Positions 27,302 through 36,824 are shown, counted from the stretch's first letter. The stretch: 64,000 nt of DNA from Phyllobacteriaceae bacterium (GCA_023954255.1 JAMLIH010000001.1:1-64000); one strand, 5' to 3'. Notes: a model not told the origin generated them from the sequence alone. A program made the numbers and translations.

Positions 27302-27724
27302 TCAGTCGTCGCGGTAGACTTTTTCGCGCCGTTCGTGACGCTCCTGCGCCTCGATGGAGAGCGTTGCGATGGGCCGCGCTTCCAGCCGTTTCAGGCTGAT
27401 CGGCTCGCCGGTTTCCTCGCAATAGCCGTAGGAACCGTCATCGATGCGGCGCAGCGCAGAATCGATCTTGGAGATCAGCTTGCGCTGGCGGTCGCGGGCA
27501 CGCAGTTCGATCGAACGGTCGGTTTCCGACGAGGCGCGGTCGGCCATGTCGGCAAGCTTGCCGGATTCGTCCTGCAGGTGATCGAGCGTCTCTTTTGATT
27601 CACGCAGGATTTCCTGTTTCCAGTCGTTGAGCTTCTGACGGAAATATTCCTTTTGCCGCTCATTCATGAACGGCTCTTTGGTGGAAGGCTTGTAAGGCTT
27701 GGAAGAGCGATCAATCTTGCCCAT
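27302..27724 (-). CDS. dksA: RNA polymerase-binding protein DksA, single-cysteine type
   Basis: The protein has 140 residues from ATG 27724 with ribosome site AGGAGG. The N-terminal coiled coil contains WKQEILRESKETLDHLQDES and DMADRASSETDRSIELR, the DksA coiled coil whose tip enters the polymerase secondary channel. The C-terminal globular region reads GSYGYCEETGEPISLKRLEARP. Canonical DksA has four zinc cysteines; only one remains here (CEET). A zinc-independent fold, as in the DksA2 class, is likely. DksA acts with ppGpp on rRNA and stress promoters. Confidence 0.93.
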   Translation of the reverse strand: MGKIDRSSKPYKPSTKEPFMNERQKEYFRQKLNDWKQEILRESKETLDHLQDESGKLADMADRASSETDRSIELRARDRQRKLISKIDSALRRIDDGSYGYCEETGEPISLKRLEARPIATLSIEAQERHERREKVYRDD

Positions 27725-27921
27725 CAATTCCTCCTGCGTTGCGGGGGCTTATAGACCCCTGAAAAAAAACGGGCAAGCAGCTTTCTAAAAGCCTCACGAA
27801 GATTTTTTGACACTTGCCCATAATTCAGTACGCCCCGGCGCAGAACGCGCAAATTGCTTGCAGCGACGCCTAAATTTTGCCCGTTACAGATTTGTGAAAC
27901 AGCAGCCTGCCGGGCCGCCTG

Positions 27922-29154
27922 TCACGCTTGCGGCCTGCCATCTTTCGAGAAGGCATAGATCGCCAGTGCCGCCACCAGCATGACGCCGTAGAAGACAAAC
28001 AGCGATTCGTAGCCCGCTTCCTTGCCGCCGGCGCTGGTCGAAATATCGACCACATAGCCGCTCGCCGCCTGCATCACGCCAACCCCGCCAATGGAAAAGA
28101 AATTGAGCAGGGTCACGCCGCGTCCGGTCAGATGCGCCGGCACGAAGGCCTTGCCATGGGCCATCTGGGTTGCATAACCGGCGCCGAAAAATCCGATCGC
28201 CACGAACATCACCGTCACCAGCCATACCGGCGGCAGATCGGCCGTGATCATGAAGGCAATAGCCGCCAGCACGAACAGATTGCCGATCAGCACCACCCAT
28301 TTGCGGGTGTTGAACAGCCGGTCGAGCGGACCGTAGGCGAGCGATCCGGCTGCCAGCGCCAGCGCCATGTAGAGCGTCACCCGGCCGATCTCTGCCGTTG
28401 AAAGCCCGTACATGTCGTTGAGATAGGGACCGGCCCATAGCCCGCGATTGCTTGCCGCAACCCCGTAGCCCATGGCGACCATGGGAAAGATGAACCACAA
28501 CTCGCGAATCCGGAACAGATCGGCGAGCCCGCCGAACAGGGTTGCATCCTCTCCCCCGCTTTCGGCTTTCGGCGGATCCTTGACGAAGGCGAGAATGCCG
28601 ATGCCGACGGCAAACGTGAACGCGGCCAGCCCGAACGCCACCTGGCGCCAGCCGAATGCCTCGACGGCGGCTGCCAGCGGCTCGGTACCCGCCACATTGC
28701 CCAGCGTGCCGAGACCGACGAAGACGGCCGCCAGCGTCGCGAAACTTGCTTCAGAATAGGTGCGGGCAAAGAAATAGAAGGTCGCCATCAGCACGGGCGC
28801 GCAGCCCATGCCGATCAGCCCCATGGCGACAATCAGCATGACAGGCGACTGGGCGAGCGCAAACAGCAGGATGCCGCCGCCGGAGCCGGCAAGAAACAGG
28901 AAGCCAGCCGTACGCCGCGGCCCCGCCTTGTCGAGCCAGGCCCCGATCGGGAACTGCATCAGCGCGAAGACGATGAACCAGGCCGCCGCCGCATTGGACA
29001 GCGCTGTGGCGCTGGCATCGAGATCGCTGCCGAGTTTCGGCGCCAACACCGCCAGAAACGAGCGGTAGAACTGGCTCAAGACATAGGAAAACAGCAAGAC
29101 GACGATACCGGCCATGGCGGCAAAATCCGGACGAAAAGGAGACAAAAGGCGCAA
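27922..29154 (-). CDS. MFS transporter
   Basis: The protein has up to 410 residues and about 12 membrane segments. The MFS loop 2-3 motif is G-x-W-L-D-x-A-G-P-R-R (GAWLDKAGPRRTAG), and a second half-repeat begins near residue 225. The substrate is unknown. The open frame begins at TTG 29154. An ATG at 29115 (MAGIVVLLFSYVLSQFYRS) starts right at the first membrane segment and is an alternative. Flanking genes give no hint of substrate. Confidence 0.85.
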   Translation of the reverse strand: MRLLSPFRPDFAAMAGIVVLLFSYVLSQFYRSFLAVLAPKLGSDLDASATALSNAAAAWFIVFALMQFPIGAWLDKAGPRRTAGFLFLAGSGGGILLFALAQSPVMLIVAMGLIGMGCAPVLMATFYFFARTYSEASFATLAAVFVGLGTLGNVAGTEPLAAAVEAFGWRQVAFGLAAFTFAVGIGILAFVKDPPKAESGGEDATLFGGLADLFRIRELWFIFPMVAMGYGVAASNRGLWAGPYLNDMYGLSTAEIGRVTLYMALALAAGSLAYGPLDRLFNTRKWVVLIGNLFVLAAIAFMITADLPPVWLVTVMFVAIGFFGAGYATQMAHGKAFVPAHLTGRGVTLLNFFSIGGVGVMQAASGYVVDISTSAGGKEAGYESLFVFYGVMLVAALAIYAFSKDGRPQA

Positions 29155-29379
29155 AGGCTAGGGCCATACGCCCTGTTTTGACGGTAGGCAACCGCAAACC
29201 GGGCCGAATTCCGCGCCGAAACGGCGGATTGGCCGGTTGAGCCGCCATTTTGCCCTGCCGGCCGGCTGAACGGCGCATTCAGCTTCCATTCAGCATGCGG
29301 GCGCTATATACACGCCAACGATGAACGGGCCCGCACTCCCAACCTTGCGTGCCCCCAACGAGTGAAAGGAAGAATTCCA

Positions 29380-29685
29380 ATGATCTTCCCGCAGAACATG
29401 TCCAAAACCCCTGTCAGGAACATTCTGGCCGGCGGCCTGCTTGGCGCCGCGATCGCCGTTTCCGCCGCCCTGCCCGCTTACGCCTTCAACGACGCCGCCG
29501 AGTGCCGCAGCGCTGTCGCCGAGACGACCCGCGCGCTTCTGAAGGCCAATGTCGCCAACTCCGCACTCGACGAGATCGACGCCGTTCTGGTTACGGCAGC
29601 CGGCAAATGCGATTCCGGCGATCTTGGTGGCGCCGAGGCCGATCTCAACAAGGCCCGCGACATGATTACCGCCGCCAGCCTGTAA
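29380..29685 (+). CDS. Small secreted protein, hypothetical
   Basis: This is a 101-residue protein from ATG 29380 with a strong ribosome site (GAAAGGAAGAA). The signal peptide (KTPVRNILAGGLLGAAIAVSAALPAYA) is cleaved before FNDAAE. The mature 65 residues are helical, with two cysteines (AECRSAV and AGKCDSG). Their arrangement suggests a small helix bundle with one disulfide. No known family is recognised. Confidence 0.75.
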   Translation: MIFPQNMSKTPVRNILAGGLLGAAIAVSAALPAYAFNDAAECRSAVAETTRALLKANVANSALDEIDAVLVTAAGKCDSGDLGGAEADLNKARDMITAASL

Positions 29686-29932
29686 GGTCCTGAAAGGCCC
29701 TGCAAGGTATTGGCGCCGGCGCTTCGCCGGACATTTTCTCCCCCACGCCTTTCGCGATCCGGCCCCACCATGCGGCCGGATTTCCTTCATTTAGGGCTGA
29801 ACTGCCGCAGCGGCCTGCGCCAACCATCCGGCCGAGGCGCGACAAAGCGGTATCAATCCTGTATGCAGGGCTTTGCCCTGAAACGATTCACGGCGCGGCC
29901 TCGGGCCGTGCCACAGATTGATTTGCTTCCGC

Positions 29933-32530
29933 ATGCATTTTTCGTTGCCGTATTCCAGTTCGCTTTTGGCGCTTTTCCGGCTGCTGCTCCTGATCGCGGC
30001 GATGGCCCTTCCCGCCGCACTGGCGCCGGCAGGTCCTGCCGCTGCGCAGGCAAACGCCATCGACGCGATCAACCAGACATCGAGGGAAATCAACGCCACC
30101 GCGAAAATCCTCGACCGCCTTTCCTCCGCAGCCGGAAAGGACGATGAATCGCTGGTCGGCGCGCGGGTGAAGTACCAGAACCTGATCAGCGAGGCCAACG
30201 AACTCGTCCGACGCATCGACGACCAGAGCAAGACGATCGCCGACCGGCTGACCGAGATCGGCCCGCCGCCTGAAGACGACAGCGTGGTCGAGCCTTCGAC
30301 GGTCATCGAGACCCGCGCCCAGCTCAACAAGGAAAAGGCCGAGCTGGCGGTGATGAAGACCAATCTGGAAAACCTGGTGCACTCCGCCCAGGATTCCGTT
30401 GCCAAGATCACCCAGACCCGGCAGGAGGCCTTTACCGAGGCTATTTCCAAGCACACCGCCATCACCTCGCAGACCATTGCCGAAGCCTTCGACGGTATCA
30501 GGAGCGTCACCGCCTCGGCCAAAAGCCAGTTCGCCAACTGGTTCAGCTTCGTTACCGGCGAAAAGCTCTGGCAGGCCATCGGCTCGGCTTTCATCTCGCT
30601 TGCCTTCGCCCTCTTCCTTTCGGTCAGCTTCAACCAGGTTTTCGGCAGCAACCTGCTGCACCGCTCCGCCCATCCCGACTACTTCACCCGCGTCTTCACC
30701 GCCTTTTGGGCAACCGTTCTGCCAAGCCTTGCAACGGCGGTGTTTCTTGCCGCCGCCTATGCGCTTTTCCGCTATTTCGGCGTTCTGCCGGGCAACATCG
30801 CCAGCATTGTGCTGGCGCTGATCATCGCCTGTGCCGGCCTGGTCTTTGCCTTCCACCTGTGCCGCGCCGTCTACGCCCCGGGCGATGCCGCATGGCGGCT
30901 GGTCGCCCTGACCGACAGTTCCGCAAGGCGGATGTTCCTGCTGACGCTGGTGCTCTTCGCCATCCATGCGTTCGATTCCGTCTTTACCGAATTCAACGCC
31001 GCCATGTCGGGGCCCGTGACGCTTACCGCCCTGCAGGGGCTTCTGGCCGCACTCACCATCGGGCTGACGCTGGCGCTGATGGGGCTGGCCATTCAACCCT
31101 CTGCCAAAGCCGAAGAAGAGGAACCTGCCCAAAAAGCGGCAGCGGAAACGGAACCTTCCTCGGTGCTGAAATCAGCCCTCGCACCGCTGTTTCGCGGCAC
31201 CCGCATCTTCAAGCTGATCCGCTTCCTGCTGTTTCTGTCGGCAGCCGTCATCATCGCCTCCGCCCTGCTCGGCTATATCGGCTTTGCCCGCTTCACCGCC
31301 CAGCAGCTTGTGGTTTCCGGCGCCATCCTTGCTGCCATGCTGATCGGCATCCAGGCCGCCCGCGAACTTTCCCGCGAGGGTGTGCTGGCCAGAACCCGTT
31401 TCGGCCGCCTGATGCACCAGCGCGGCATGGAGGGCTACCGCATCGAGCAGTTGAGCCTGGTTTCCGGCATCTCCCTGATGGCGCTCATCCTGATCATCGG
31501 CATCCCGGCGATCCTCATGCAGTGGGGCACCCGGTATGAGGAGATTACCGCCTTCGGCACGAGGCTGTTCACCGGCATCGACATCGGCAATATCCGCATC
31601 TCGCTGTCGGGAATCCTGATCGGCCTTGCAATCTTCTCCCTGATCCTGCTGGCGACGCGCTTCTTCCAGCGCTGGCTGACGCGCAGCGTCTTTACCCGTT
31701 CCAAGATCGATCCCGGTGTTCGCGACTCGATCTCGGCCGGCATCGGCTATACCGGCTTTGCCATTGCCGCCCTGCTTGCCGTCACCTCCGCAGGCTTCGA
31801 TCTCTCAAGCCTGGCGATCGTAGCCGGCGCGCTGTCTCTCGGTATCGGTTTCGGCCTGCAGAACATCGTCAACAACTTCGTCTCCGGCCTCATCCTGCTG
31901 GTCGAGCGGCCGATCAAGGTTGGCGACTGGATTGTCGTCGGAGCAGCCGAAGGCACGGTCAGGCGCATCAGCGTCAGGGCTACCGAGATCGAGACCTTCC
32001 AGCGCCAGTCGATCATCGTGCCGAATTCCGAACTCATCAACTCCCAGGTCGGCAACTGGACCTTCAAGTCGAAATCGGGCCGCGTCGATATCCCCGTCGG
32101 CATTGCCTATGGTTCGGACGTGCGTCTGGCCGAGAAGATCCTCTACGAAATCGCCCATCACCACGCCATGGTTTCCAAGAAACCCGAACCCAGCGTCTGG
32201 TTCGTCGGCTTCGGCGATTTCTCGCTCGATTTCCGCCTGCGCATGTTCCTCTACGACATCAACAACCTGGTGACGGTCGAATCGGAGGTGCGTTTCGCCA
32301 TCCTCGAACGCTTCGAGGAAGCCGGTATCGAAATCCCCTTCCCGCAGCGCAATCTCAACCTGCGCATCGAAGGCGGCAATCCAAACGGCTCTGACCTTGC
32401 CAGGGCGCTGGCCGAAACCGCCGAAACCGAGGGCCCCAACAAGCCGCGCAAGCCCGCCGGCCGCAAGCCGGCCGCCGGCAAGCAGGCGACTGCCAGGAGA
32501 ACCGGCCGCAACAGGACGCAGCCGGGCTGA
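29933..32530 (+). CDS. Large MscS-family mechanosensitive channel with N-terminal periplasmic DUF3772-like region
   Basis: The protein has about 865 residues from ATG 29933; a TTG at 29918 is also possible. A signal peptide (LLLLIAAMALPAALAPAG) leads into a helical periplasmic region (residues about 35-200). Roughly ten membrane segments follow. The C-terminal MscS domain contains SLGIGFGLQNIVNNFVSGLILLVERPIKVGDWI, the pore-lining TM3 and beta-domain entry. A Lys/Arg/Ala-rich tail ends the protein. Members open under hypo-osmotic shock to release solutes. It appears to be monocistronic. Confidence 0.93.
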   Translation: MHFSLPYSSSLLALFRLLLLIAAMALPAALAPAGPAAAQANAIDAINQTSREINATAKILDRLSSAAGKDDESLVGARVKYQNLISEANELVRRIDDQSKTIADRLTEIGPPPEDDSVVEPSTVIETRAQLNKEKAELAVMKTNLENLVHSAQDSVAKITQTRQEAFTEAISKHTAITSQTIAEAFDGIRSVTASAKSQFANWFSFVTGEKLWQAIGSAFISLAFALFLSVSFNQVFGSNLLHRSAHPDYFTRVFTAFWATVLPSLATAVFLAAAYALFRYFGVLPGNIASIVLALIIACAGLVFAFHLCRAVYAPGDAAWRLVALTDSSARRMFLLTLVLFAIHAFDSVFTEFNAAMSGPVTLTALQGLLAALTIGLTLALMGLAIQPSAKAEEEEPAQKAAAETEPSSVLKSALAPLFRGTRIFKLIRFLLFLSAAVIIASALLGYIGFARFTAQQLVVSGAILAAMLIGIQAARELSREGVLARTRFGRLMHQRGMEGYRIEQLSLVSGISLMALILIIGIPAILMQWGTRYEEITAFGTRLFTGIDIGNIRISLSGILIGLAIFSLILLATRFFQRWLTRSVFTRSKIDPGVRDSISAGIGYTGFAIAALLAVTSAGFDLSSLAIVAGALSLGIGFGLQNIVNNFVSGLILLVERPIKVGDWIVVGAAEGTVRRISVRATEIETFQRQSIIVPNSELINSQVGNWTFKSKSGRVDIPVGIAYGSDVRLAEKILYEIAHHHAMVSKKPEPSVWFVGFGDFSLDFRLRMFLYDINNLVTVESEVRFAILERFEEAGIEIPFPQRNLNLRIEGGNPNGSDLARALAETAETEGPNKPRKPAGRKPAAGKQATARRTGRNRTQPG

Positions 32531-32652
32531 GGCATCGGCCCCCGGCCATATGCACCCTGCGGCAGGCGGCGTCGCATCTGGCCGCTGGGGATTTTCGCCA
32601 GCCTGATGTAGGCTGGGAAGAAACCCCGGCACCGCAAAGGAGAAAATGGGCA

Positions 32653-33426
32653 ATGGCTGTCGCGCAAAACGTGGTGAAGGCACCGATCGATCACAACATG
32701 TCCCACTGGCAGGAACGGGTCGATCTGGCGGCTAGTTTCCGCTGGACGGCGCGCCTCAACCTGCACGAGGCGGTTGCCAATCACTTCTCACTGTCGGTCA
32801 ATGATGACGGCACTCAGTTCCTGATGAATCCCAACCAGGTGCATTTCTCGCGCATCCGCGCCTCGGACCTGCTGCTGCTCGATGCCAACGATCCCGCGAC
32901 CCTGGAAGGGCCGGACGCGCCCGATCCCACAGCCTGGGGCCTTCATGGCGCCATTCACCGCCACTGCTCCCACGCCCGCTGTGCCATGCATGTGCATTCG
33001 ATCTTCGCCACCGTGCTGGCAAGCCTTGCCGATTCAACCCTGCCGCCGATCGACCAGAACACGGCGATCTTCTTCAACCGTGTGGTGGTGGACGATTCCT
33101 ATGGCGGCCTCGCCTTCGAGGAGGAAGGCGAACGCTGCGCCGCCCTTTTCGCCGACCCGTCCAAGAAGGTCATGGTGATGGGCAATCACGGCATCATGGT
33201 CATCGGCGAAACGGTCGCCGAAACCTTCAACCGGATGTATTATTTCGAGCGCGCCGCCGAGACTTATATCCGGGCCCTGCAGACCGGGCAGAAGTTGCGT
33301 TTGCTTTCCGACGAGATCGCCGAAAAGACGGCAAGCGAGATCGAGGACTATCCGGGTCAGGCCGACCGCCATCTGGCGGAACTGAAGGCAATCCTCGACG
33401 AGGAAGGCTCCAGCTACGCGAGTTGA
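32653..33426 (+). CDS. Class II aldolase/adducin-family protein
   Basis: The protein has 257 residues. The class II aldolase/adducin fold is shown by NHFSLSVNDDGTQFLMNP, the His-rich metal site (MHVHSIFATVLAS) and GNHGIMVIGETVAETFNRMYYFERAAETYIRAL. Family members include fuculose-phosphate aldolase and ribulose-phosphate epimerases, but many bacterial ones like this are uncharacterised. The reaction is therefore not assigned. The start ATG 32653 lies within a good context (AAAGGAGAAAATGGGCA upstream). It is followed by tRNA-Leu. Confidence 0.88.
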   Translation: MAVAQNVVKAPIDHNMSHWQERVDLAASFRWTARLNLHEAVANHFSLSVNDDGTQFLMNPNQVHFSRIRASDLLLLDANDPATLEGPDAPDPTAWGLHGAIHRHCSHARCAMHVHSIFATVLASLADSTLPPIDQNTAIFFNRVVVDDSYGGLAFEEEGERCAALFADPSKKVMVMGNHGIMVIGETVAETFNRMYYFERAAETYIRALQTGQKLRLLSDEIAEKTASEIEDYPGQADRHLAELKAILDEEGSSYAS

Positions 33427-33500
33427 TCCGGCAGGAAGGACCGCATCCCGCCTTCAGCCTGCTTTACAAGCTGCTTGCACCTGCGTAGTGGAACTGCAAT

Positions 33501-33585
33501 GCGGGCATGGCGGAACTGGTAGACGCAAGGGACTTAAAATCCCTCGGCCCTGGCCGTCCGGGTTCGAGTCCCGGTGCCCGCACCA
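33501..33585 (+). tRNA. tRNA-Leu (anticodon TAA)
   Basis: The acceptor arm is GCGGGCA with TGCCCGC. The D arm contains TGGTAGACGC. The anticodon loop CTTAAAA gives TAA. A long variable arm (CGGCCCTGGCCG region) marks a class II tRNA. The T arm is GGGTTCGAGTCCC, and CCA is encoded at 33583-33585. These fit tRNA-Leu. Confidence 0.96.
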
Positions 33586-33620
33586 GCGCGTTGTCCTGCC
33601 GGAACGAAGCGGAAAGAACC

Positions 33621-34379
33621 ATGCCGAAAACCGTTACCGCCGCGATGCTCGCCATTGGCGACGAACTGCTGTCCGGCCGCACCAAGGACCGGAACATCGG
33701 CTATCTGGCGGATTTCCTGACGCTCAAGGGCATCGACCTGAAGGAAGTGCGCATCGTTGCCGATGACGAGGCGGCGATTGTGGAAGCGCTCAATGCCCTG
33801 CGCGAACGCTACACCTATGTGTTCACCTCCGGCGGCATCGGGCCCACCCATGACGACATCACAGCCGATGCCGTGGCCGCGGCATTTGAGGTCGAAATCG
33901 ACCACGATCCGAAGGCCGTCGATATCCTGCTGACCTACTTCCAGGAGATCGGCCGGGAGCCCAACGAGGCGCGTATGCGCATGGCACGCATCCCCAAGGG
34001 CGCATCACTGATCGACAACCCGGTATCGCGGGCGCCGGGCTTTCAGATGGGCAACGTCTTCGTCATGGCGGGTGTGCCGAAGATCATGAACGCGATGATG
34101 GACGATGTTGCCAAGCGCCTGACCCGGGGCATTCCAATGGTCATGCGCCAGATCGAATTCCGCGGCGGGGAGGGCGATTGCGCCAAACCGCTGGGCGAGA
34201 TCCAGAAGCGGTTTCCTGCTGTGGTGATCGGTTCATATCCCTTCCAGGCCGCCGATGGCTTTGCCACCAATCTGGTTTTGCGCTCACGCGATTCTGATGC
34301 GCTGGAACAGGCATTCGATGCGGTGCGCGCGATGGCAGCGGACCTTACCCAGCAAGGAAAGGCGCGCGGGTGGAGTTGA
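33621..34379 (+). CDS. CinA N-terminal/MoaB-like molybdopterin-binding domain protein
   Basis: The protein has 252 residues from ATG 33621. It starts with AAMLAIGDELLSGRTKDRN and contains FTSGGIGPTHDDITADAV, which are MoCF_biosynth/CinA-N motifs. It lacks the C-terminal amidohydrolase domain of full CinA and resembles stand-alone CinA-N proteins. Its enzymatic role is unsettled; related proteins bind molybdopterin or act on ADP-ribose-like compounds. It starts 36 bases after the tRNA-Leu gene and may share its transcript. Confidence 0.9.
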   Translation: MPKTVTAAMLAIGDELLSGRTKDRNIGYLADFLTLKGIDLKEVRIVADDEAAIVEALNALRERYTYVFTSGGIGPTHDDITADAVAAAFEVEIDHDPKAVDILLTYFQEIGREPNEARMRMARIPKGASLIDNPVSRAPGFQMGNVFVMAGVPKIMNAMMDDVAKRLTRGIPMVMRQIEFRGGEGDCAKPLGEIQKRFPAVVIGSYPFQAADGFATNLVLRSRDSDALEQAFDAVRAMAADLTQQGKARGWS

Positions 34380-34383
34380 AACC

Positions 34384-34573
34384 TCAGGCGGCCAATGCCG
34401 CCTTCACCTTCTCGGTAAGGTCATTTCGGGTGAAGGGCTTGTTCGCGGCGCGAAAACGGAACGGCCCGCTTTGGCGCAGCCTTGCGTGCAATTGCGTGCG
34501 GCTCCTCCCGGACATGCGCTCCCAGATGCCCAGCCGGTATGCCATCATCACGGCGTCGTTGTAGGTAGTTCAT
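34384..34573 (-). pseudogene. Small ORF, probably frameshifted or degraded, divergent from WYL regulator
   Basis: On the minus strand, an ATG at 34573 follows a good ribosome site (GAAGGAG). Its frame soon departs from the more protein-like one. If one base is dropped near 34562, the reading becomes MNYYNDAVMMAYRLGIWERM and then a basic stretch ending TRNDLTEKVKAALAA with stop at 34384-34386. Without the shift, the good frame could start at GTG 34551 (55 residues). No family is recognised. The location, divergent from the WYL regulator and next to its operator-like repeat, suggests it was the regulator's target. It may instead be a short real gene. Confidence 0.4.
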
Positions 34574-34606
34574 GGCGATCTCCTTCGCCAGGGTGATAGG
34601 CCAACG

Positions 34607-34649
34607 CCCCTGACACCCCGTTGTCAGGGGGGCATGCTAAACTGTCAGG
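34607..34649. promoter_or_regulatory. Operator-like inverted repeat plus extra half-site upstream of WYL regulator
   Basis: A perfect 9-bp inverted repeat, CCCCTGACA (34607-34615) and TGTCAGGGG (34622-34630), has a 6-base spacer. A further TGTCAGG at 34643-34649 repeats the right half-site exactly 21 bases downstream, about two helical turns. It sits between the divergent small ORF and the regulator, as expected for an autoregulatory operator. Confidence 0.75.
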
Positions 34650-34687
34650 AGCAAAACCCGCCGCACGCACGCAAACGGAGCCCAAGC

Positions 34688-35386
34688 ATGCGCAAGACCA
34701 GCCGGCTGTTCGAAATCATCCAGATACTGCGCGCGGCGAAAAAGCCGGTGACGGCCGAGCAACTGGCCACGGATCTGGAGGTGGCGGCACGCACCATCTA
34801 CCGCGACATCGCCACGCTTCAGGCCATGCGCACGCCGATCGAGGGCGAGTCGGGCATCGGCTACATCATGCGCCAGGGTTACGACCTGCCGCCGCTCAAT
34901 TTCGATGCCGAGGAGGTGGTGGCGCTGCGCGTCGGCCTTTCCATGCTGGCGCGCACCGGCGATGCCGCCCTGCAGCGTGCAGCCGAACGCATCTGCCACA
35001 AGATCGACGACCTGCATGAGGAGGCCGACTGGCTGCAGGTCGCCCCCTGGGGTGCCGCCCTCGATGACCCGGCAAAGGGATGTGTGTCGAAGGCCATGCT
35101 TCGCGAGGCGATCACCGCCGAACGCAAGCTCGAACTGACCTATCGCGACCCGCAGGACCGTGAAACCGTGCGCAAGGTGCGCCCTGTCGGCGTGGTCTAC
35201 CACCTCGAATGCGTCATGCTGGCCGCCTGGTGCGAATTGCGCGGCGGCTTCCGCCACTTCCGCACCGACCGCATCTGGGCCTGCGAACCGCTGGAGGAGT
35301 ATTTTACCGGCGAAGGCGCCACCCTGCGCAAGCTGTGGCTGCAGCAGACCGGCTTCCTCGATCCCGTGGCGTCCGTGGCAGGCTGA
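34688..35386 (+). CDS. YafY-type transcriptional regulator (HTH + WYL domain)
   Basis: This is a 232-residue regulator. The N-terminal winged HTH (about residues 1-60) contains RLFEIIQILRAAKKPVTAEQLATDLEVAARTIYRDIATLQ. The C-terminal WYL domain (about 130-225) contains ERKLELTYRD and RKVRPVGVVYHLECVMLAAWCELR, with FRHFRTDRI. WYL domains bind ligands, including nucleic acids or small effectors. ATG 34688 is preferred. The strong inverted repeat upstream is the likely operator. Confidence 0.92.
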   Translation: MRKTSRLFEIIQILRAAKKPVTAEQLATDLEVAARTIYRDIATLQAMRTPIEGESGIGYIMRQGYDLPPLNFDAEEVVALRVGLSMLARTGDAALQRAAERICHKIDDLHEEADWLQVAPWGAALDDPAKGCVSKAMLREAITAERKLELTYRDPQDRETVRKVRPVGVVYHLECVMLAAWCELRGGFRHFRTDRIWACEPLEEYFTGEGATLRKLWLQQTGFLDPVASVAG

Positions 35387-35409
35387 CAGCTTTCAGAGGG
35401 CTGCCACCC

Positions 35410-35703
35410 TCACCTGCCCGACTTGCCGAACGGGTTCTTCGTTTCCTGCCGGTCTTCCTCGAGGGGCCGCTGATATTCCGGCGGCAGGTCCACCTCGCCG
35501 CGCCGGATCGCCTGGATGTCATGATGAAGCCTCAGATAAGCCGCCAGCAGGATCACGCCGATCAGTCCCGGCTGGCCGAAATGCAGCCAGGCGAAATAGC
35601 CCGCCAGAATGCCGCCGATCATCAACAGGAAGTGCAGCGCCACATTGACCGCATGATAGGCGAAGCGCAGCAGATACCAATTGAGGTTATGGCCCTGGTT
35701 CAT
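35410..35703 (-). CDS. Small membrane protein, hypothetical
   Basis: The protein has about 97 residues from ATG 35703 (MNQGHNLNWYLLRFAYHAVN). Two hydrophobic segments (about residues 13-32 and 42-58) make it a small inner-membrane protein. A charged C-terminal tail follows (EYQRPLEEDRQETKNPFGKSGR). The open frame extends to 35823, with ATG 35736 as another option. No family is recognised. It is convergent with the WYL regulator, ending 24 bases away. Confidence 0.65.
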   Translation of the reverse strand: MNQGHNLNWYLLRFAYHAVNVALHFLLMIGGILAGYFAWLHFGQPGLIGVILLAAYLRLHHDIQAIRRGEVDLPPEYQRPLEEDRQETKNPFGKSGR

Positions 35704-35788
35704 ACTTTCGTAGCATATCATAAAACCGGGCAACATAAAGGCTGCACGCTGCCGCCACGGTTGTAGCGGGCTTAACGGTTTCGGGGCA

Positions 35789-36765
35789 CTAGCGATTTCG
35801 CGGCATAGGCCGTTCGGCGGCAATTTCCTGACCGGTCTGGTGTTCGCGGAAGATGACGAAAATGCCCGAGCCGATGATCATCACGATGCCAAGCCAGGCT
35901 ACCGGATCCGGCCAGTCGCCGAACACCAGCACGCCCCACAGGATGGAGCATGGCATGGCGACATATTCGAACGGCGCCACGGTTGCCGCCTCCGCCAGCT
36001 TGTAGGCCATGCCGATAAGGAAGCCGCCGAACGCACTGGCAAGGCCGATGCCGAGGATGAGCAGCAGGTCGTTGGGATGCGGCCATATCCAGGCTCGGGT
36101 CAGGAACTCGACCGTCGGATCGCCGCCGCCCGAAAGCTTGCCGTCGCCGATGTAAGCCCGGTCGCGATACTGACCAGCATGAACGTCATCTGCACGTAGA
36201 ATGCCATGGCGGCAGCCGAATCGGTCCTGCCGAGACGCCGCGTCGCCATGTGCAGCAAGGCGTAGAACACTGCCGACAGCAGCGGAAACACCGCCGCCGG
36301 GGTAAAGGCGGAGGTACCCGGCCGCATCACCACCACCACGCCGGCAAGGCCGACGAAAACCGCCGCCCAGCGTCTCGGACCCACCTTCTCCCCCAGCATG
36401 ATCACCGAAAGGCCGGTGATGATCAGCGGCGAAACGAAGAACACCGCAACCGCATCGGCAAGCGGCAGCGTGGCAAGGCCGGCAAAGAAGATGAGATTGG
36501 CGCAGACCACCGCCAGCCCGCGCGCCAGATGCAGCATCGGGCGGCGCGTCTTCAGGGTGGCAAGACCGCCGGCAAACGGCACGAAGACGAACAGCGTGAA
36601 GATGACGCCGATGATCGAGCGCCCGAGCACGATTTGATGCAGTGCGTAGTCGCCCGAAAGAAACTTCACACCCACATCGTTGAGGGAGAAGCTGATTGCC
36701 GCACCCGCAGCGCACAAAACGGCGACTATGCCCGTGTTGGCGGCAACGCTTGATCGCGCTTGCAT
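35789..36765 (-). pseudogene. EamA/DMT-family transporter, interrupted by a frameshift near 36150
   Basis: Two halves of one EamA transporter lie in different frames. The N-terminal half begins at ATG 36765 (MQARSSVAANTGIVAVLCAAGAAISFSLND), spans five to six membrane segments, and ends out of frame at 36100. The C-terminal half (SGGGDPTVEFLTRAW, then LLILGIGLASAFGGFLIGMAYKLAEAATVAPFEYVAMPCSILWG) is open to the stop at 35789. Joining them near 36140-36165 (around GGGCTTACATCGG on the coding strand) with one added base restores a continuous protein of about 325 residues, the family norm. The gene is either broken or carries a consensus error. Confidence 0.85.
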
Positions 36766-36824
36766 GACCTGACCTGCCCAATTTCCATTTTCAGGCAAGC
36801 CCGGCCAATGCCGGTCCGCTCAGC

